Assembly (NCBI RefSeq): GCF_004114425.1
Contig: NZ_RDQF01000025.1
Coordinates: 1-64,000 of the forward strand
DNA length: 64,000 nucleotides
DNA from: Bradyrhizobium vignae
GTDB taxonomy: Bacteria > Pseudomonadota > Alphaproteobacteria > Rhizobiales > Xanthobacteraceae
Direction: 5' to 3'
In this document: piece after piece, positions 25,796 through 35,130 of the stretch
Numbering within the stretch: position 1 is the stretch's first letter
Layout: each line of letters opens with the position of its first letter
Notes under the pieces: model-generated
Databases searched by the model: none
What the model was told of the DNA's origin: nothing
The model's input: only the letters and a program-made list of their open reading frames with translations
Translations under genes and position numbers: made by a program

Positions 25796-27181
25796 ATGCA
25801 AAAGGAAGCACCGGTTGGGCATCCGAGCACCGAGGCGGGAAAGCCATTCTACCGGATTCTCTATGTCCAGGTGCTGATCGGCCTCATGCTGGGTGTCCTC
25901 ACGGGCCATTTCTGGCCTGAATTTGGCGCCGCGCTGAAGCCCTTTGGCGACGGCTTCGTCAAGCTCGTCAAGATGATGATCGCGCCGATCGTGTTCTGCA
26001 CCATCGTCAGCGGCATCAACAGCATCAGCGATTCCCGCGAGGTCGGCCGCACGTTGGTGAAATCCATGGCGCTGTTCTACCTGCTGACCGGGCTCGCTTT
26101 GCTGGCCGGGCTGATCGCAGTGTCCCTGATCCAACCGGGCGCCGGCATGCATGTTGCGGTCAATACGCTGGACCCATCGGTGGCCGCGAAATTCACCAAG
26201 CAGGCCGGTGCGACCGGATTCGCGGACTTCATGCTGCACATCATCCCGCATTCGTTCTTTGGAGCGTTCGCCGATGGTGAGGTGCTGCCGGTCCTGCTGA
26301 TCTCCATCCTGATCGCCTTTGGCCTCAGCCGTGCCGGCGATGGGGGTGTCGTGGTGACGAAGGCAGTCGCCTCGTTCTCACAGGTGCTGTTTGTGTCTTT
26401 CGGCTTCATCATGAAGCTCGCCCCGCTCGGCGCCTTCGGCGCCATGGCGTTCACCGTGGGCCGCTACGGCATCCGTTCGATCGGGTCGCTCGGACTGCTG
26501 ATCCTGACCTTCTATATCGCTTGCTCCGTCTTCGTGGTGGTCGTGCTGGGTGCGCTGGCGCGGCTGAACGGCTTCAGCCTGTGGAAGACGATCCGCTACT
26601 TCAAGGAAGAGCTGCTGATCGTGCTCGGCACGTCGTCGTCGGAGCCGGCGCTGCCTGGAGCGCTGCGCAAGCTGGAGCAGCTTGGATGCCGGAAAGGCGT
26701 GTCGGGGCTCGTGTTGCCGATGGGCTATTCCTTCAATTTGGACGGCAGCGCCATTTATCTCACCCTGGCGTCCATCTTCATCGCGCAAGCCTGTGACATT
26801 CACCTGTCGTGGGGGCAGATCGCAGCAATGCTCGGACTGATGCTGCTGACGTCCAAAGGGGCCGCCGGTGTCACCGGCAGCGGCTTCGTCGCGCTTGTCG
26901 CCACCCTCTCTGTCATGCCGGATCTGCCCGTGACCGGCGTGGCGCTGCTCGTCGGCATCGACCGCTTCATGTCGGAGGCGCGGGCGCTGACCAGCATGAT
27001 CAGCAACTGTGTCGCATCCATTACCATTTCGCTGTGGGAGGACGCCTGTGATCGCGAGGTGTTGGCCCGTGAGCTGGGACAAGGCAGCACTCTCACGCCC
27101 GCGGCAGGAATGAAGACCGGCGAGGCAACGGCGGTGCGGGAGGATAAAAGCTGGATCGCGACCACGCAATCGGCCGCTTGA
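25796..27181 (+). CDS. dctA: C4-dicarboxylate/proton symporter DctA
   Basis: A 461-residue member of the dicarboxylate/amino acid:cation symporter family. Signature elements are VKLVKMMIAPIVFCTIVSGI near the N-terminus, the Ser-rich GTSSSEPALPGALRK re-entrant loop, GYSFNLDGSAIYLTLASIFIAQA, and LLTSKGAAGVTGSGF. It takes up succinate, fumarate and malate across the inner membrane. An ATG at 25781 is also in frame, but GGGAG between the two favours 25796. It follows the PrpF-family gene by about 55 bp. In rhizobia the main dctA is usually next to dctBD, which are absent here, so this may be a paralogue with a different specificity. Confidence 0.9.
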   Translation: MQKEAPVGHPSTEAGKPFYRILYVQVLIGLMLGVLTGHFWPEFGAALKPFGDGFVKLVKMMIAPIVFCTIVSGINSISDSREVGRTLVKSMALFYLLTGLALLAGLIAVSLIQPGAGMHVAVNTLDPSVAAKFTKQAGATGFADFMLHIIPHSFFGAFADGEVLPVLLISILIAFGLSRAGDGGVVVTKAVASFSQVLFVSFGFIMKLAPLGAFGAMAFTVGRYGIRSIGSLGLLILTFYIACSVFVVVVLGALARLNGFSLWKTIRYFKEELLIVLGTSSSEPALPGALRKLEQLGCRKGVSGLVLPMGYSFNLDGSAIYLTLASIFIAQACDIHLSWGQIAAMLGLMLLTSKGAAGVTGSGFVALVATLSVMPDLPVTGVALLVGIDRFMSEARALTSMISNCVASITISLWEDACDREVLARELGQGSTLTPAAGMKTGEATAVREDKSWIATTQSAA

Positions 27182-27265
27182 CGGCACGTTGCGATCGAGC
27201 CGCTCGCAATGTCCAATCAAGCAATCGAGCCCGTGGCGCTGAAGTGCCGAACCCGACAGAGCGCG

Positions 27266-29206
27266 TTAGTTGGACTTGGCGCTCTCTTTGGCGTTCTCCG
27301 CCGTCGGCGATTCCGCCGGTGCGGGACGCTTTCCGGTGCCGGTGATGCGCTCGATTGCGGAGCGCACGGCGTCACCCCCCTTGCGGTCCTTCAGCATGTC
27401 GAGCAGCGGCGCGGAGGCCGGCGAGCGGCGGATCAGGCTTTCCGGATCCGGAAAGATCAGCGGATCGTCCCAGGGGCCCTGCACCACGAAGGGCAGTTCG
27501 AACCCCGACGCGCCGTTGAGGCTCGCCACGCCCTTCATGTCGTATTCGCGTGCCGGCACCGAGGCGGTGCCGGTGAGCGTGATCTTCGTCGCCGGCCCCT
27601 CGACGCGGATGTCCTCGGCGGTGGCGATCCCGTCGGAGAATTTCACGGCGATGGTGAGATTGTCGTAGGGCGTCGAGCCGCTGCGGAAATTGCCGCCGCC
27701 CGACAGCGGCCGCCGCTCCAGCCGCTTCAGGAGCTGCTCGGCGTTGAAGCCCGAGATCGCACCGTCATGCCCGGTCACGGTGGCGCTTCCGTCGAGTGAC
27801 TGCACGAGGCCGAACGGGCTCGATCCGGAGGCGAGCAGCGAGACGTTGATGTTGCCGCGGCCTGACAGCTTGTTGAGACCGAACAGTTCGGTGGCGCAGG
27901 CCTGGAGATCGACGTCGGTGAACTGGAATTGCGCCTTGATGTCGGCGACGGTGTCGGACCGCGCGATACCGAACGAGCCCTTTGCGATCCCGCCATAGAC
28001 CTGCGCCTCGCCGACGGAGAGCGCCAGCGTGCCGTTGCGCAAATTGGCGCCGATCGCGGTGCGGCCGAGCTTCGTCGGCCCGACCGTCAGCCTTGCAGCC
28101 GACAGGCGCATGTCGAGGTCGGTGGTCGACAATCCATTGAGATCGAACAGCTGCCTGTTCCAGTCGCGCGCGCCGCTCGCGAGCAGGCGGAACGTCGAGA
28201 TATAGGGCGTGAAGTCGAGCGCGTCGGCGGCGAGCGTCGCCTGCAGCGTCTGCCGGCCGTTGTTGGCGTAGGTCATGACGCCCTCGGCGGCATTGCCGTC
28301 GAGCTCGACATTGACATTGGTGAGCGCGATCGAGGCGCCGACGACGTTGGCGCGCGCCTTCAGCGCGAAGCGGCCGAAGCCGCCGCTGCCGGGCTGCGGC
28401 TGCCCGGTCCAGCGCAGCGCGTTGCGCAAGGACGGGCTGTCGACCGTGAGCGTGCCTTCCATCATCGGGCTGGTGCGATTGGCGACGCTGCCGTCGAAGG
28501 CGAGCTTGACCGGCGCGCTGGCGATTCGCGCCTTCAGGCCGGACCGGTCGCCGGAGAGGGCGGCAACGAAATCGGAGAAGCTGATCGAGCCGTCGACGCG
28601 CTCGCCGCGCCAGTCGAACTGTCCGGTCGCAGCAAAGGAGCGCGAGATCGAAGGCCAGGCCAGCGACAGGTCGATGTCCTCGAGCTTCTCGGTGGCATGC
28701 GTGGCGGGGTCCTCGTAGTCGAGCACGCCGTCCTGGATGCGGATTTCGGAGAACGAGACCTGGTTCTCCGCCCCGGGCTTCATGGTGCGTGCGATGGTCT
28801 GGATGAAGGGCGTCCAGTTGCTTTCGCCGTCCGGTTTGAGGCTGACATGGATGCGTGGCCGCAGGAGCATCAGGTCGGCGATCTCGAATCGTTGCAGCAG
28901 CAGCGGCAGCAGCCGCAAATTCGCGGTGAGCACCTCGACCTGGAGCGCGGGAGCGCTGGTGCCGCCGCCCTTGAGGCCGACGTCGTGGAAGGAGATGTAG
29001 CTCGCCGGCAGCACCGAGATGTCGATGCTGCCCGCGACGCTGAGCTCGAGCCCGGTGACGTCGCGGATCTGCGCTTCGACCGCCCTGCGCAGCGCGTCGC
29101 GGTTGATGAGCCAGGAGGTCGCGATCAGGGCGATCAGCGCGACGCCGAGCAGCGCCGCGATCGGCGTCCCGAGGCGCTTCATTCCTTGGGCCATGGTCAA
29201 TGGCAT
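27266..29206 (-). CDS. AsmA-family protein
   Basis: A 646-residue protein with an N-terminal membrane helix (about residues 12-32) and a long beta-rich periplasmic region. The first 150 residues match AsmA: VEAQIRDVTGLELSVAGSIDISVLPASYISFHDV, then LLPLLLQRFEIADLMLLRPRI. The C-terminal part (FGLNKLSGRGNINVSLLASGSSPFGLVQSLDGSATVTGHDGAI) is the AsmA_2 domain. AsmA-like proteins are thought to bridge inner and outer membranes and affect lipid transport or outer-membrane assembly. The start could instead be ATG 29194. It ends in a soluble, charged tail. Confidence 0.88.
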   Translation of the reverse strand: MPLTMAQGMKRLGTPIAALLGVALIALIATSWLINRDALRRAVEAQIRDVTGLELSVAGSIDISVLPASYISFHDVGLKGGGTSAPALQVEVLTANLRLLPLLLQRFEIADLMLLRPRIHVSLKPDGESNWTPFIQTIARTMKPGAENQVSFSEIRIQDGVLDYEDPATHATEKLEDIDLSLAWPSISRSFAATGQFDWRGERVDGSISFSDFVAALSGDRSGLKARIASAPVKLAFDGSVANRTSPMMEGTLTVDSPSLRNALRWTGQPQPGSGGFGRFALKARANVVGASIALTNVNVELDGNAAEGVMTYANNGRQTLQATLAADALDFTPYISTFRLLASGARDWNRQLFDLNGLSTTDLDMRLSAARLTVGPTKLGRTAIGANLRNGTLALSVGEAQVYGGIAKGSFGIARSDTVADIKAQFQFTDVDLQACATELFGLNKLSGRGNINVSLLASGSSPFGLVQSLDGSATVTGHDGAISGFNAEQLLKRLERRPLSGGGNFRSGSTPYDNLTIAVKFSDGIATAEDIRVEGPATKITLTGTASVPAREYDMKGVASLNGASGFELPFVVQGPWDDPLIFPDPESLIRRSPASAPLLDMLKDRKGGDAVRSAIERITGTGKRPAPAESPTAENAKESAKSN

Positions 29207-29466
29207 GTCCTGATCGGGTTGGTCGTTGGAGCCAGAAGGGCGGGCCGGGAAACCTGCGCGCCCACGCCCAACCCCCGCAACTTGATGGGTTTTCTTGACG
29301 CTTTCAAGGCCGCGGCACGGTTATGCCCACGGCGTGGGCAGCTTCTATCACCCAGCGGCGGAGCGGAGAACCCCGTATCATTGACGGCTTCGGACGATTT
29401 CGCCTAATAATCGCCGCCAATAAGGCGCGACGCCTGCAAGCCGAAGGTTCAGTCGAGGTTTTTTGC

Positions 29467-30174
29467 ATGAATAAGGTCTATCCCGACGCCAAGTCGGCGC
29501 TGTCAGGCATTCTAAAAGACAACATGATGATCATGTCGGGCGGCTTCGGCCTCTGCGGCATCGCCGAGGAGCTGTCGGACGCGATCCGGGAGTCCGGCGT
29601 CAAGGGCCTGACGGTGGTCTCCAACAATGCCGGCGTCGACGGCATCGGCCTCAGCCGCCTTCTCGAAACCCGCCAGATCAAGAAGATGATCTCGTCCTAT
29701 GTCGGCGAGAACAAGCTGTTCGCCCAGCAATTCCTCGCCGGCGAGCTGGAGCTCGAATTCAACCCGCAGGGCACGCTGGCCGAGCGCATCCGCGCCGGCG
29801 GCGCCGGCATCCCGGCCTTCTACACCAAGACCGGCGTCGGCACGCTGATCGCCGAAGGCAAGGAAGTGAAGGAGTTCGACGGCGAGAAATATCTGATGGA
29901 GCGCGGTCTGTTCGCCGACCTCGCCATCGTGCACGCCTGGAAGGGCGACACCGCCGGCAACCTCATCTACCGCAAGACCGCGCGCAATTTTAACCCGATG
30001 ATGGCGACCGCCGCCAAGATCACCGTGGCCGAGGTCGAGCATCTGGTTCCGGCCGGTGAACTCAATCCCGACCACATCCATACGCCCGGCATCTTCGTGA
30101 AGCGCATCGTCGAGGTCGGTACGGCCAAGAAGCGCATCGAATTCCGCAACACCCGCCCGCGCCCCAGCGCATGA
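29467..30174 (+). CDS. scoA: 3-oxoacid CoA-transferase subunit A
   Basis: A 235-residue alpha subunit of succinyl-CoA:3-ketoacid CoA-transferase (SCOT). Typical segments are MIMSGGFGLCGIAEEL, VSNNAGVDGIGL, QFLAGELELEFNPQGTLAERIRAGGAGIPAFYTKTG and ADLAIVHAWKGDTAGNL. With subunit B it moves CoA from succinyl-CoA to acetoacetate, letting the cell use ketone bodies and manage polyhydroxybutyrate breakdown. The last residues and stop codon lie within a RIME-like repeat at 30168-30213, which separates it from scoB. Confidence 0.94.
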   Translation: MNKVYPDAKSALSGILKDNMMIMSGGFGLCGIAEELSDAIRESGVKGLTVVSNNAGVDGIGLSRLLETRQIKKMISSYVGENKLFAQQFLAGELELEFNPQGTLAERIRAGGAGIPAFYTKTGVGTLIAEGKEVKEFDGEKYLMERGLFADLAIVHAWKGDTAGNLIYRKTARNFNPMMATAAKITVAEVEHLVPAGELNPDHIHTPGIFVKRIVEVGTAKKRIEFRNTRPRPSA

Positions 30175-30213
30175 TCCGGAAAAGTGGAAGCCGGTTTTCC
30201 GATCAGATCATGC
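30168..30213. repeat. RIME-like palindrome containing the scoA stop codon
   Basis: A palindrome with exact ends GCGCATGATC and GATCATGCGC and CCGGAAAA / GGTTTTCC inside. The scoA TGA (30172-30174) is within the left arm, and the element fills most of the gap to scoB. It is the short form of the elements at 5754 and 34911. Confidence 0.75.
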
Positions 30214-30241
30214 GCCACTAAAGAATCGACAGGAGACCAAG

Positions 30242-30892
30242 ATGGCCTGGACCCGTGAACAGATGGCTGCGCGCGCCGCGAAGGAATTGCGTGACGGTTA
30301 CTACGTCAATCTCGGCATCGGCATCCCGACGCTGGTCTCGAACTACATCCCTGACGGCATGGACGTCTCCTTGCAGAGCGAGAACGGCATGCTCGGCATG
30401 GGCCCGTTCCCCTATGAGGGCGAGGAAGACGCCGATCTCATCAATGCCGGCAAGCAGACCGTGAGCGAGCTGCCCTCGACGTCCTATTTCTCCAGCGCGG
30501 ATTCCTTCGGCATGATCCGCGGCGGCCACATGGATCTCTCGATCCTCGGCGCCATGCAGGTGGCTCAGAACGGCGATCTCGCCAACTGGATGATCCCGGG
30601 CAAGATGGTCAAAGGCATGGGCGGCGCGATGGATCTCGTCGCTGGCGTCAAGCGCGTCGTCGTGGTGATGGAGCATTCCGCCAAGGATGGTCCGAAGCTG
30701 CTGAAGAAGTGCAACTTGCCGCTGACCGGCGAACGCGTGGTCGACATGGTCGTCACGGATCTTGCCGTCTTCACCATCGACAAGCACGGCGACGGCGGCA
30801 TGGCGCTGATCGAACTTGCCGACGGCGTCTCGCTCGACGAGGTCAAGGCCAAGACCGAAGCCGAATTCCGCATCGCGCTGAAGAACACCTGA
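30242..30892 (+). CDS. scoB: 3-oxoacid CoA-transferase subunit B
   Basis: A 216-residue beta subunit of SCOT. The catalytic Glu is residue 47 in the SENG motif (SLQSENGMLGMG). NLGIGIPTLVSNYIP and GGHMDLSILGAMQV, followed by GKMVKGMGGAMDLV, are hallmark segments. It forms the active transferase with the subunit encoded by scoA, 67 bp upstream. An AGGAG site precedes the ATG. A 17-bp-period duplication covers its stop codon (30883-30915). Confidence 0.95.
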   Translation: MAWTREQMAARAAKELRDGYYVNLGIGIPTLVSNYIPDGMDVSLQSENGMLGMGPFPYEGEEDADLINAGKQTVSELPSTSYFSSADSFGMIRGGHMDLSILGAMQVAQNGDLANWMIPGKMVKGMGGAMDLVAGVKRVVVVMEHSAKDGPKLLKKCNLPLTGERVVDMVVTDLAVFTIDKHGDGGMALIELADGVSLDEVKAKTEAEFRIALKNT

Positions 30893-30915
30893 GGCTTCAG
30901 AACACCTGAGGCTTC
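30883..30915. repeat. 16-bp direct duplication across the scoB stop
   Basis: The sequence GAACACCTGAGGCTTC occurs at 30883-30898 and again at 30900-30915, one base apart. The first copy contains the scoB stop codon. It looks like a recent local slip duplication. Confidence 0.8.
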
Positions 30916-31151
30916 GCGAAGGGGGCGCGCATGACGATACGGTCTGCGCGTCCCGAAGAGATTCAGGGGCGGCGCTGATCAATGCGGCTCTGCGGGTCAA
31001 CGTCGGAAGCATCCTTCATCTGAAAAGGTTTTGATGACGGGTGCAGTGTGCGCCGATCACGATAAGAGTGTTTGCGCTGCGACAAGCTTTTGCCGGATTC
31101 ACGCTGGCGCGCCGTCGCCACGATGGGCGTGCCGGCGCCGGCTCGCTGAAC

Positions 31152-32180
31152 TCAAGCTGCAGTCGCCGAGGGCGGCACGGTGAGAGGCCGCACGCCCTTG
31201 CGCCAGTCGGTGATGGTGCAGCCGAACCGGCCGCGGAACCAGCGCGCCATGGCGCTCTGCGCGGAGAAGCCAAGCTGCACCGCGATGTCCGTCAGCGGCC
31301 GGCCGGGGTCGTCGATCAGCCGGGTCACGAGATCGGCGCGTTGCGCATCCAGGATGGCCGAGAAGCTGGTGCCCGATGCGGCGAGGCGGCGGTGGATGGT
31401 GCGGCGGGTGCAGGCAAGATGCTCGGCGACGCGCTCGACCGTGCAGTCGCCGCCGGCGAGCAGGAGGCGTACGACCTCGTCGACCTTCTGCTCCCAGCTT
31501 GCGGGCCGTGTTTCAATCGCCTCGATCCGCTTGCGTAGGTAATTCGCGATCAGTGGATGCGCGCTCGGGATCCGGCGTCCCAGATCGTGCGCCGACAACA
31601 GGATCGCGTCATGCTTCGCGTTGAAGACCACGCGGCAGCCGAAGAATTCGCGGTAGCGCTTGCGGTCGTGCGGCGGTGGATAATGCAGGTGCACCTCCTG
31701 CGGCCGCCAGTCGTGACCGAACAGCGACTGGATGATGCGGTGGACGCTGCCGAGCGCCATGTCGATCGACTGGCGCGACGCGCTCGGGTGCCGGCCACGC
31801 AGATGCATCGCGACGGTCACGGTCTGCTTGCCGCGCGCAACGTCCAGTCGCATGCCATCGTCATGGATATGGATGAAGCGCGAGAACGCATCGATGGCCT
31901 CACCGACGGTCGCTTGTTCGCGCACGATCAGGCTGACCGCGCCGAAATTGATCAGGCCGCCGCGCTCGGCGAGACGCAAGCCGAAATCTTCGGAGCCGGA
32001 CGCCTCCGCCGACAATTCGAGCAGACGGCGCAGGGCGGCGACGGCAATGGGCGTGTCGGGCTTGTCGAGGCAGGCTGGCGGCAGCCTCGCCTTGCGCATC
32101 ATCTGCATGGGGTCGAGCCCGACTGACCGGGCAACCTCCGGATAATAACTCAGGCTTGAGCTGCGAATGAGGTCGGTCAT
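31152..32180 (-). CDS. AraC-family transcriptional regulator
   Basis: A 342-residue regulator. The N-terminal half is the arabinose-binding-like domain found in OruR/ArgR-type regulators (with FGLRLAERGGLINFGAVSLIVREQATVGEAI). The C-terminal AraC DNA-binding domain has two HTHs: CTVERVAEHLACTRRTIHRRLAASG and LTDIAVQLGFSAQSAMARWFRGRFG. The effector is unknown. It converges with scoB and is divergent from the FixJ-like regulator gene. It could control scoAB or the neighbouring region, but nothing in the sequence proves this. Confidence 0.9.
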   Translation of the reverse strand: MTDLIRSSSLSYYPEVARSVGLDPMQMMRKARLPPACLDKPDTPIAVAALRRLLELSAEASGSEDFGLRLAERGGLINFGAVSLIVREQATVGEAIDAFSRFIHIHDDGMRLDVARGKQTVTVAMHLRGRHPSASRQSIDMALGSVHRIIQSLFGHDWRPQEVHLHYPPPHDRKRYREFFGCRVVFNAKHDAILLSAHDLGRRIPSAHPLIANYLRKRIEAIETRPASWEQKVDEVVRLLLAGGDCTVERVAEHLACTRRTIHRRLAASGTSFSAILDAQRADLVTRLIDDPGRPLTDIAVQLGFSAQSAMARWFRGRFGCTITDWRKGVRPLTVPPSATAA

Positions 32181-32397
32181 GCGAACCGTTCCTGCCAGCC
32201 ATTCCCAAGGATGTCCCGAAATGTAAAATTTCTGTCCCGGTCAGTCAAATCCAGGAACGGGACGGAACATACATAGGGGGAGACCGAAGCACGGGCGTGA
32301 ATGCCGTGTTGACGACGGTGCGGCAGGGCGATGGAGCCGGCTACCGTCTCGGGCCATTTGACCAGGACATTGCTGGATCGGGATCGTGCCGGGAAAC

Positions 32398-33006
32398 ATG
32401 CTTTCCAAGGGTGAGATATTCGTCGTCGATACCGACGCTGCCTCCCGCGAACAACTTTCGACCGCGCTCCAACAGAACGCCTATGAGGTGATCTGTTTCG
32501 CCGACGGTGCGTCTCTCTTGTCTGCAGCAAAGGCGCGGATGCCGGCCTGCGTGCTGCTGGAGCTGCCGTCCGATCACTCTGGCCTCGAGGTGCTCAAGCG
32601 GCTGCGCGGCGAGAACTGCATGGCGCCGGTACTGGTGACCTCCGCGAACGGCAGCATTGCCATGGCGGTCGACGCCATCAAGAGCGGCGCGGCCGACTTC
32701 ATCGAAAAGCCGTTCCGCACCCACGACGTCGTCGGCCGGATTGATGCCGCCATCGATGAGTTCGCCCAGCCCGCAGCGATCCGGCAATGCTGGCTGCCCG
32801 GTTGCGAGCCCCTGACCGAGCGCGAAGGCGACGTGCTCGAGCATCTCGCCGTTGGTCTCACCAACAAGGAGATCGCCCGGCGGATGCATCTGAGCGCCCG
32901 GACGGTCGAAGGTTATCGCGCCAGCATCCTGAAGAAGGCCGGCGCCCGCAACGTGACCGATCTGCTCCGGCGCATCTTCGGCCAGGGCGCGCCGACCCAG
33001 GCCTAA
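32398..33006 (+). CDS. FixJ/NarL-type regulator with degenerate receiver domain
   Basis: A 202-residue two-domain protein: receiver (about 1-120) and LuxR-type HTH (about 138-198, LTEREGDVLEHLAVGLTNKEIARRM, then SARTVEGYRASILKK). The fold of a FixJ receiver is kept, including the Lys104 in FIEKPF and Thr81/Ser82. The phosphoacceptor Asp is replaced by Glu55 (CVLLELPSDHSG where LLDxxMP is expected), and the first acidic pair reads D11-T-D13. It probably cannot be phosphorylated normally. GTG 32386 is an alternative start. No histidine kinase gene is near. Confidence 0.85.
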   Translation: MLSKGEIFVVDTDAASREQLSTALQQNAYEVICFADGASLLSAAKARMPACVLLELPSDHSGLEVLKRLRGENCMAPVLVTSANGSIAMAVDAIKSGAADFIEKPFRTHDVVGRIDAAIDEFAQPAAIRQCWLPGCEPLTEREGDVLEHLAVGLTNKEIARRMHLSARTVEGYRASILKKAGARNVTDLLRRIFGQGAPTQA

Positions 33007-33164
33007 AGGGACTTCAAAGCGTTCAGCGGCCATGGTGCCGCCGCGTCGGCGCCCGCGGAAACCCCAATCGAACCGGTTCCTTCCCTGCCGCGTCCAACCA
33101 CGATGGCGAGGCATTTCATCGCGCGCGTCCGGCTGGCGGCGCGGCGATAGGCAGGAGGGACTTC

Positions 33165-34843
33165 ATGCGCATCACCGCAAGAGACTTGGCAACCACGGGC
33201 CTGGTCCTGGTGACCACGGCCATTGCGTCGCCGTCAGGGCGGCCAACGTGGACGCCACGTCGACGATCGAGACGGTCACCGTCTATCCGGACGGCGCCAC
33301 CGTCACCCGTGTCATTTCGTTGGACCTCGCCTCCGGTGATTCGACGCTGGTCGCCAAGGACTTTCCGCTCTCGCTCGATCCGTCTTCCCTCCGCGTTGAA
33401 GGCGAGGCGGGCGCCAAGCTCACCATCGGCACGATCGATGCGCGGCCGCCGAAGGCCGCACCGCCCGCGAACCTCTCCGGGCTGGACAAGCGCATCGAAG
33501 CACTGAGGGATCAACGGGCCGACCTGCAGGGTGCGATCGACTCGGCCAACGCGCGGCGCAAGTTTGCGCAGCACTTTGCCGAAGCCTCGCCGGCCGGCCT
33601 CGGCGAGAAGGGCGAGGCGCGCCCGATTACCGAATGGCGCGCGGCCTTTGCGGCGGTTGCCGAGGAGATCGCGACCGCGGACACCGCAATTCGCGATGCC
33701 ACGCGAAAACAGCGCGAGATCGATCGCCAGATCGCCGAATTGGAAGCCGAGCGCTCGGCCAAGCCGCCCAGCATGCTGGAGGTGCGGATCGACGTGGCAT
33801 CGGCCGCCGCGACCAAGGCGACGCTGCGCGTGACCTACACCGTGCGCAACGCGCGCTGGGTGCCGCTCTACGATGCCCGGCTCGACACCGGCGCTAGGGA
33901 TCGCAAGCCGCAACTCGAACTCGTCCGTCGCGCCGAGGTCACGCAGTCGACCGGCGAGGACTGGTCGAACGTGACGCTCGGCGTCTCCACCGTGCGTCTC
34001 GGCCGCGGCGGCAGCGCGCCGGAGCTGAGCTCGCTGGTGGCGCAATATCCGCAAGTGCCGAAGCCGCTGGCGCTCGGCACGGCCTCGGATCTGGCGCGGC
34101 CTGCACCGATGACGCGTCAGGCGCAATCACCGGCCATGGCCAAGATCGCAGAAGCGGCCGAGCCGCGCGAGCGCGCCGACGAGCAGCAGGCCGTCGCCGA
34201 GATCGGCGACTTCCAGGCCACCTTCAAAATTCCCGGCCGCGTCAGCCTCGGCGCTGCCGAGGGCGCCAAGAGCTTGCGTATCGCTTCGGTGAATGTGCCC
34301 GCCGATCTCGCCGTGCGCGCGGCGCCGGTGATCGATCCCACCGCCTTCCTCGAAGCCAGCTTCAAGCAGACGGACGACACGACGCTTCTGCCCGGCAAGG
34401 TCGCGATCTATCGCGACGGCGTCTTCGTCGGCCGTGGCAAGATCACGGCGTCCGCCAAGGACGACATCGTGCGGCTCGGCTTCGGCGCCGACGACAAGGT
34501 GAGAATCGAGCGCACGGTGCTCAAGCGCAACGAGGGCTCGGCCGGCTTGCTCGTGACGACGTCGAAGACCGACGAGCGCGCGTTCAAGACCACGATCCGC
34601 AACGGTCACGACTTCCCGATCAAGATCGCGATCGAAGACCAGTTGCCGGTCAGCGAGAACGAGGACATCATGGTCGAGATGCTGCCCTCGAGCACGCAGC
34701 CGACCGCAACCAACATCCGCGACAAGCGCGGCGTGCTGGAATGGTCGTTCGACGCCAAGCCCGGCGAGATCAGGGACATCAACTTCGCCTGGCGCGTCCG
34801 CTGGCCGAAGGACAAGAGCATGGTGATCGTGCCGGCGGGGTAG
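33165..34843 (+). CDS. DUF4139-domain exported protein with an apparent frameshift
   Basis: The gene begins at ATG 33165 behind a strong AGGAGGGA site, with a signal peptide (ARDLATTGLVLVTTAIASP). The rest of the protein continues in another frame: from about 33233 it reads VRAANVDATSTIETVTVYPDG and runs to 34843. Adding one base near 33233 joins the two parts into a normal ASPVRAA cleavage region. The body has an N-terminal DUF4140-like part, a coiled coil (about 33480-33780), and a DUF4139 beta domain with TYTVRNARWVPLYDARLDT, as in the mucoidy-inhibitor-A-like family of unknown function. Either a real one-base deletion or a sequencing error. Confidence 0.75.
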
Positions 34844-34910
34844 ATTGCCAGCCGCGAACGAAGTGCGCTCCCTCTCCCGCTTGCGGGCTGGGGTGAGGGC
34901 TCACTCCTCT

Positions 34911-35013
34911 AAAGCATCATCCGGAAAAGTGCGAAGCGGTTTTCCGGAAAGATCATGCGTAAACAACAAGCTAAAGCGCGATGACGATTCATCCAAATCT
35001 CATCGCGCTTTAG
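34911..35013. repeat. RIME-like palindromic element, long form
   Basis: A second copy of the composite at 5754-5855: a hairpin around GCATCATCCGGAAAAG and TTTTCCGGAAAGATCATGC, then the perfect 13-bp stem TAAAGCGCGATGA (34972-34984) with TCATCGCGCTTTA (35000-35012). Confidence 0.78.
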
Positions 35014-35130
35014 GGGATTGTCCCGTTTTGGAGACACCCTCTCCCAACGCTCCCCCGCAAGCCCCGTCTACGGGAGAGACCGTGCCCGGGCCGTCTCCGC
35101 GACCTCATCGAGGACCGAAGTTCTATCCTC

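Noticed and set aside
27929..29407. A 492-codon frame opposite the AsmA-like gene
   Set aside because: Arg/Asp/Gly-rich shadow; the minus strand has a membrane anchor and AsmA signatures.
33165..33260. Programmed -1 frameshifting in the DUF4139 gene
   Set aside because: No slippery heptamer or following stem-loop is visible at the frame junction, so a one-base deletion or sequencing error is the simpler reading.
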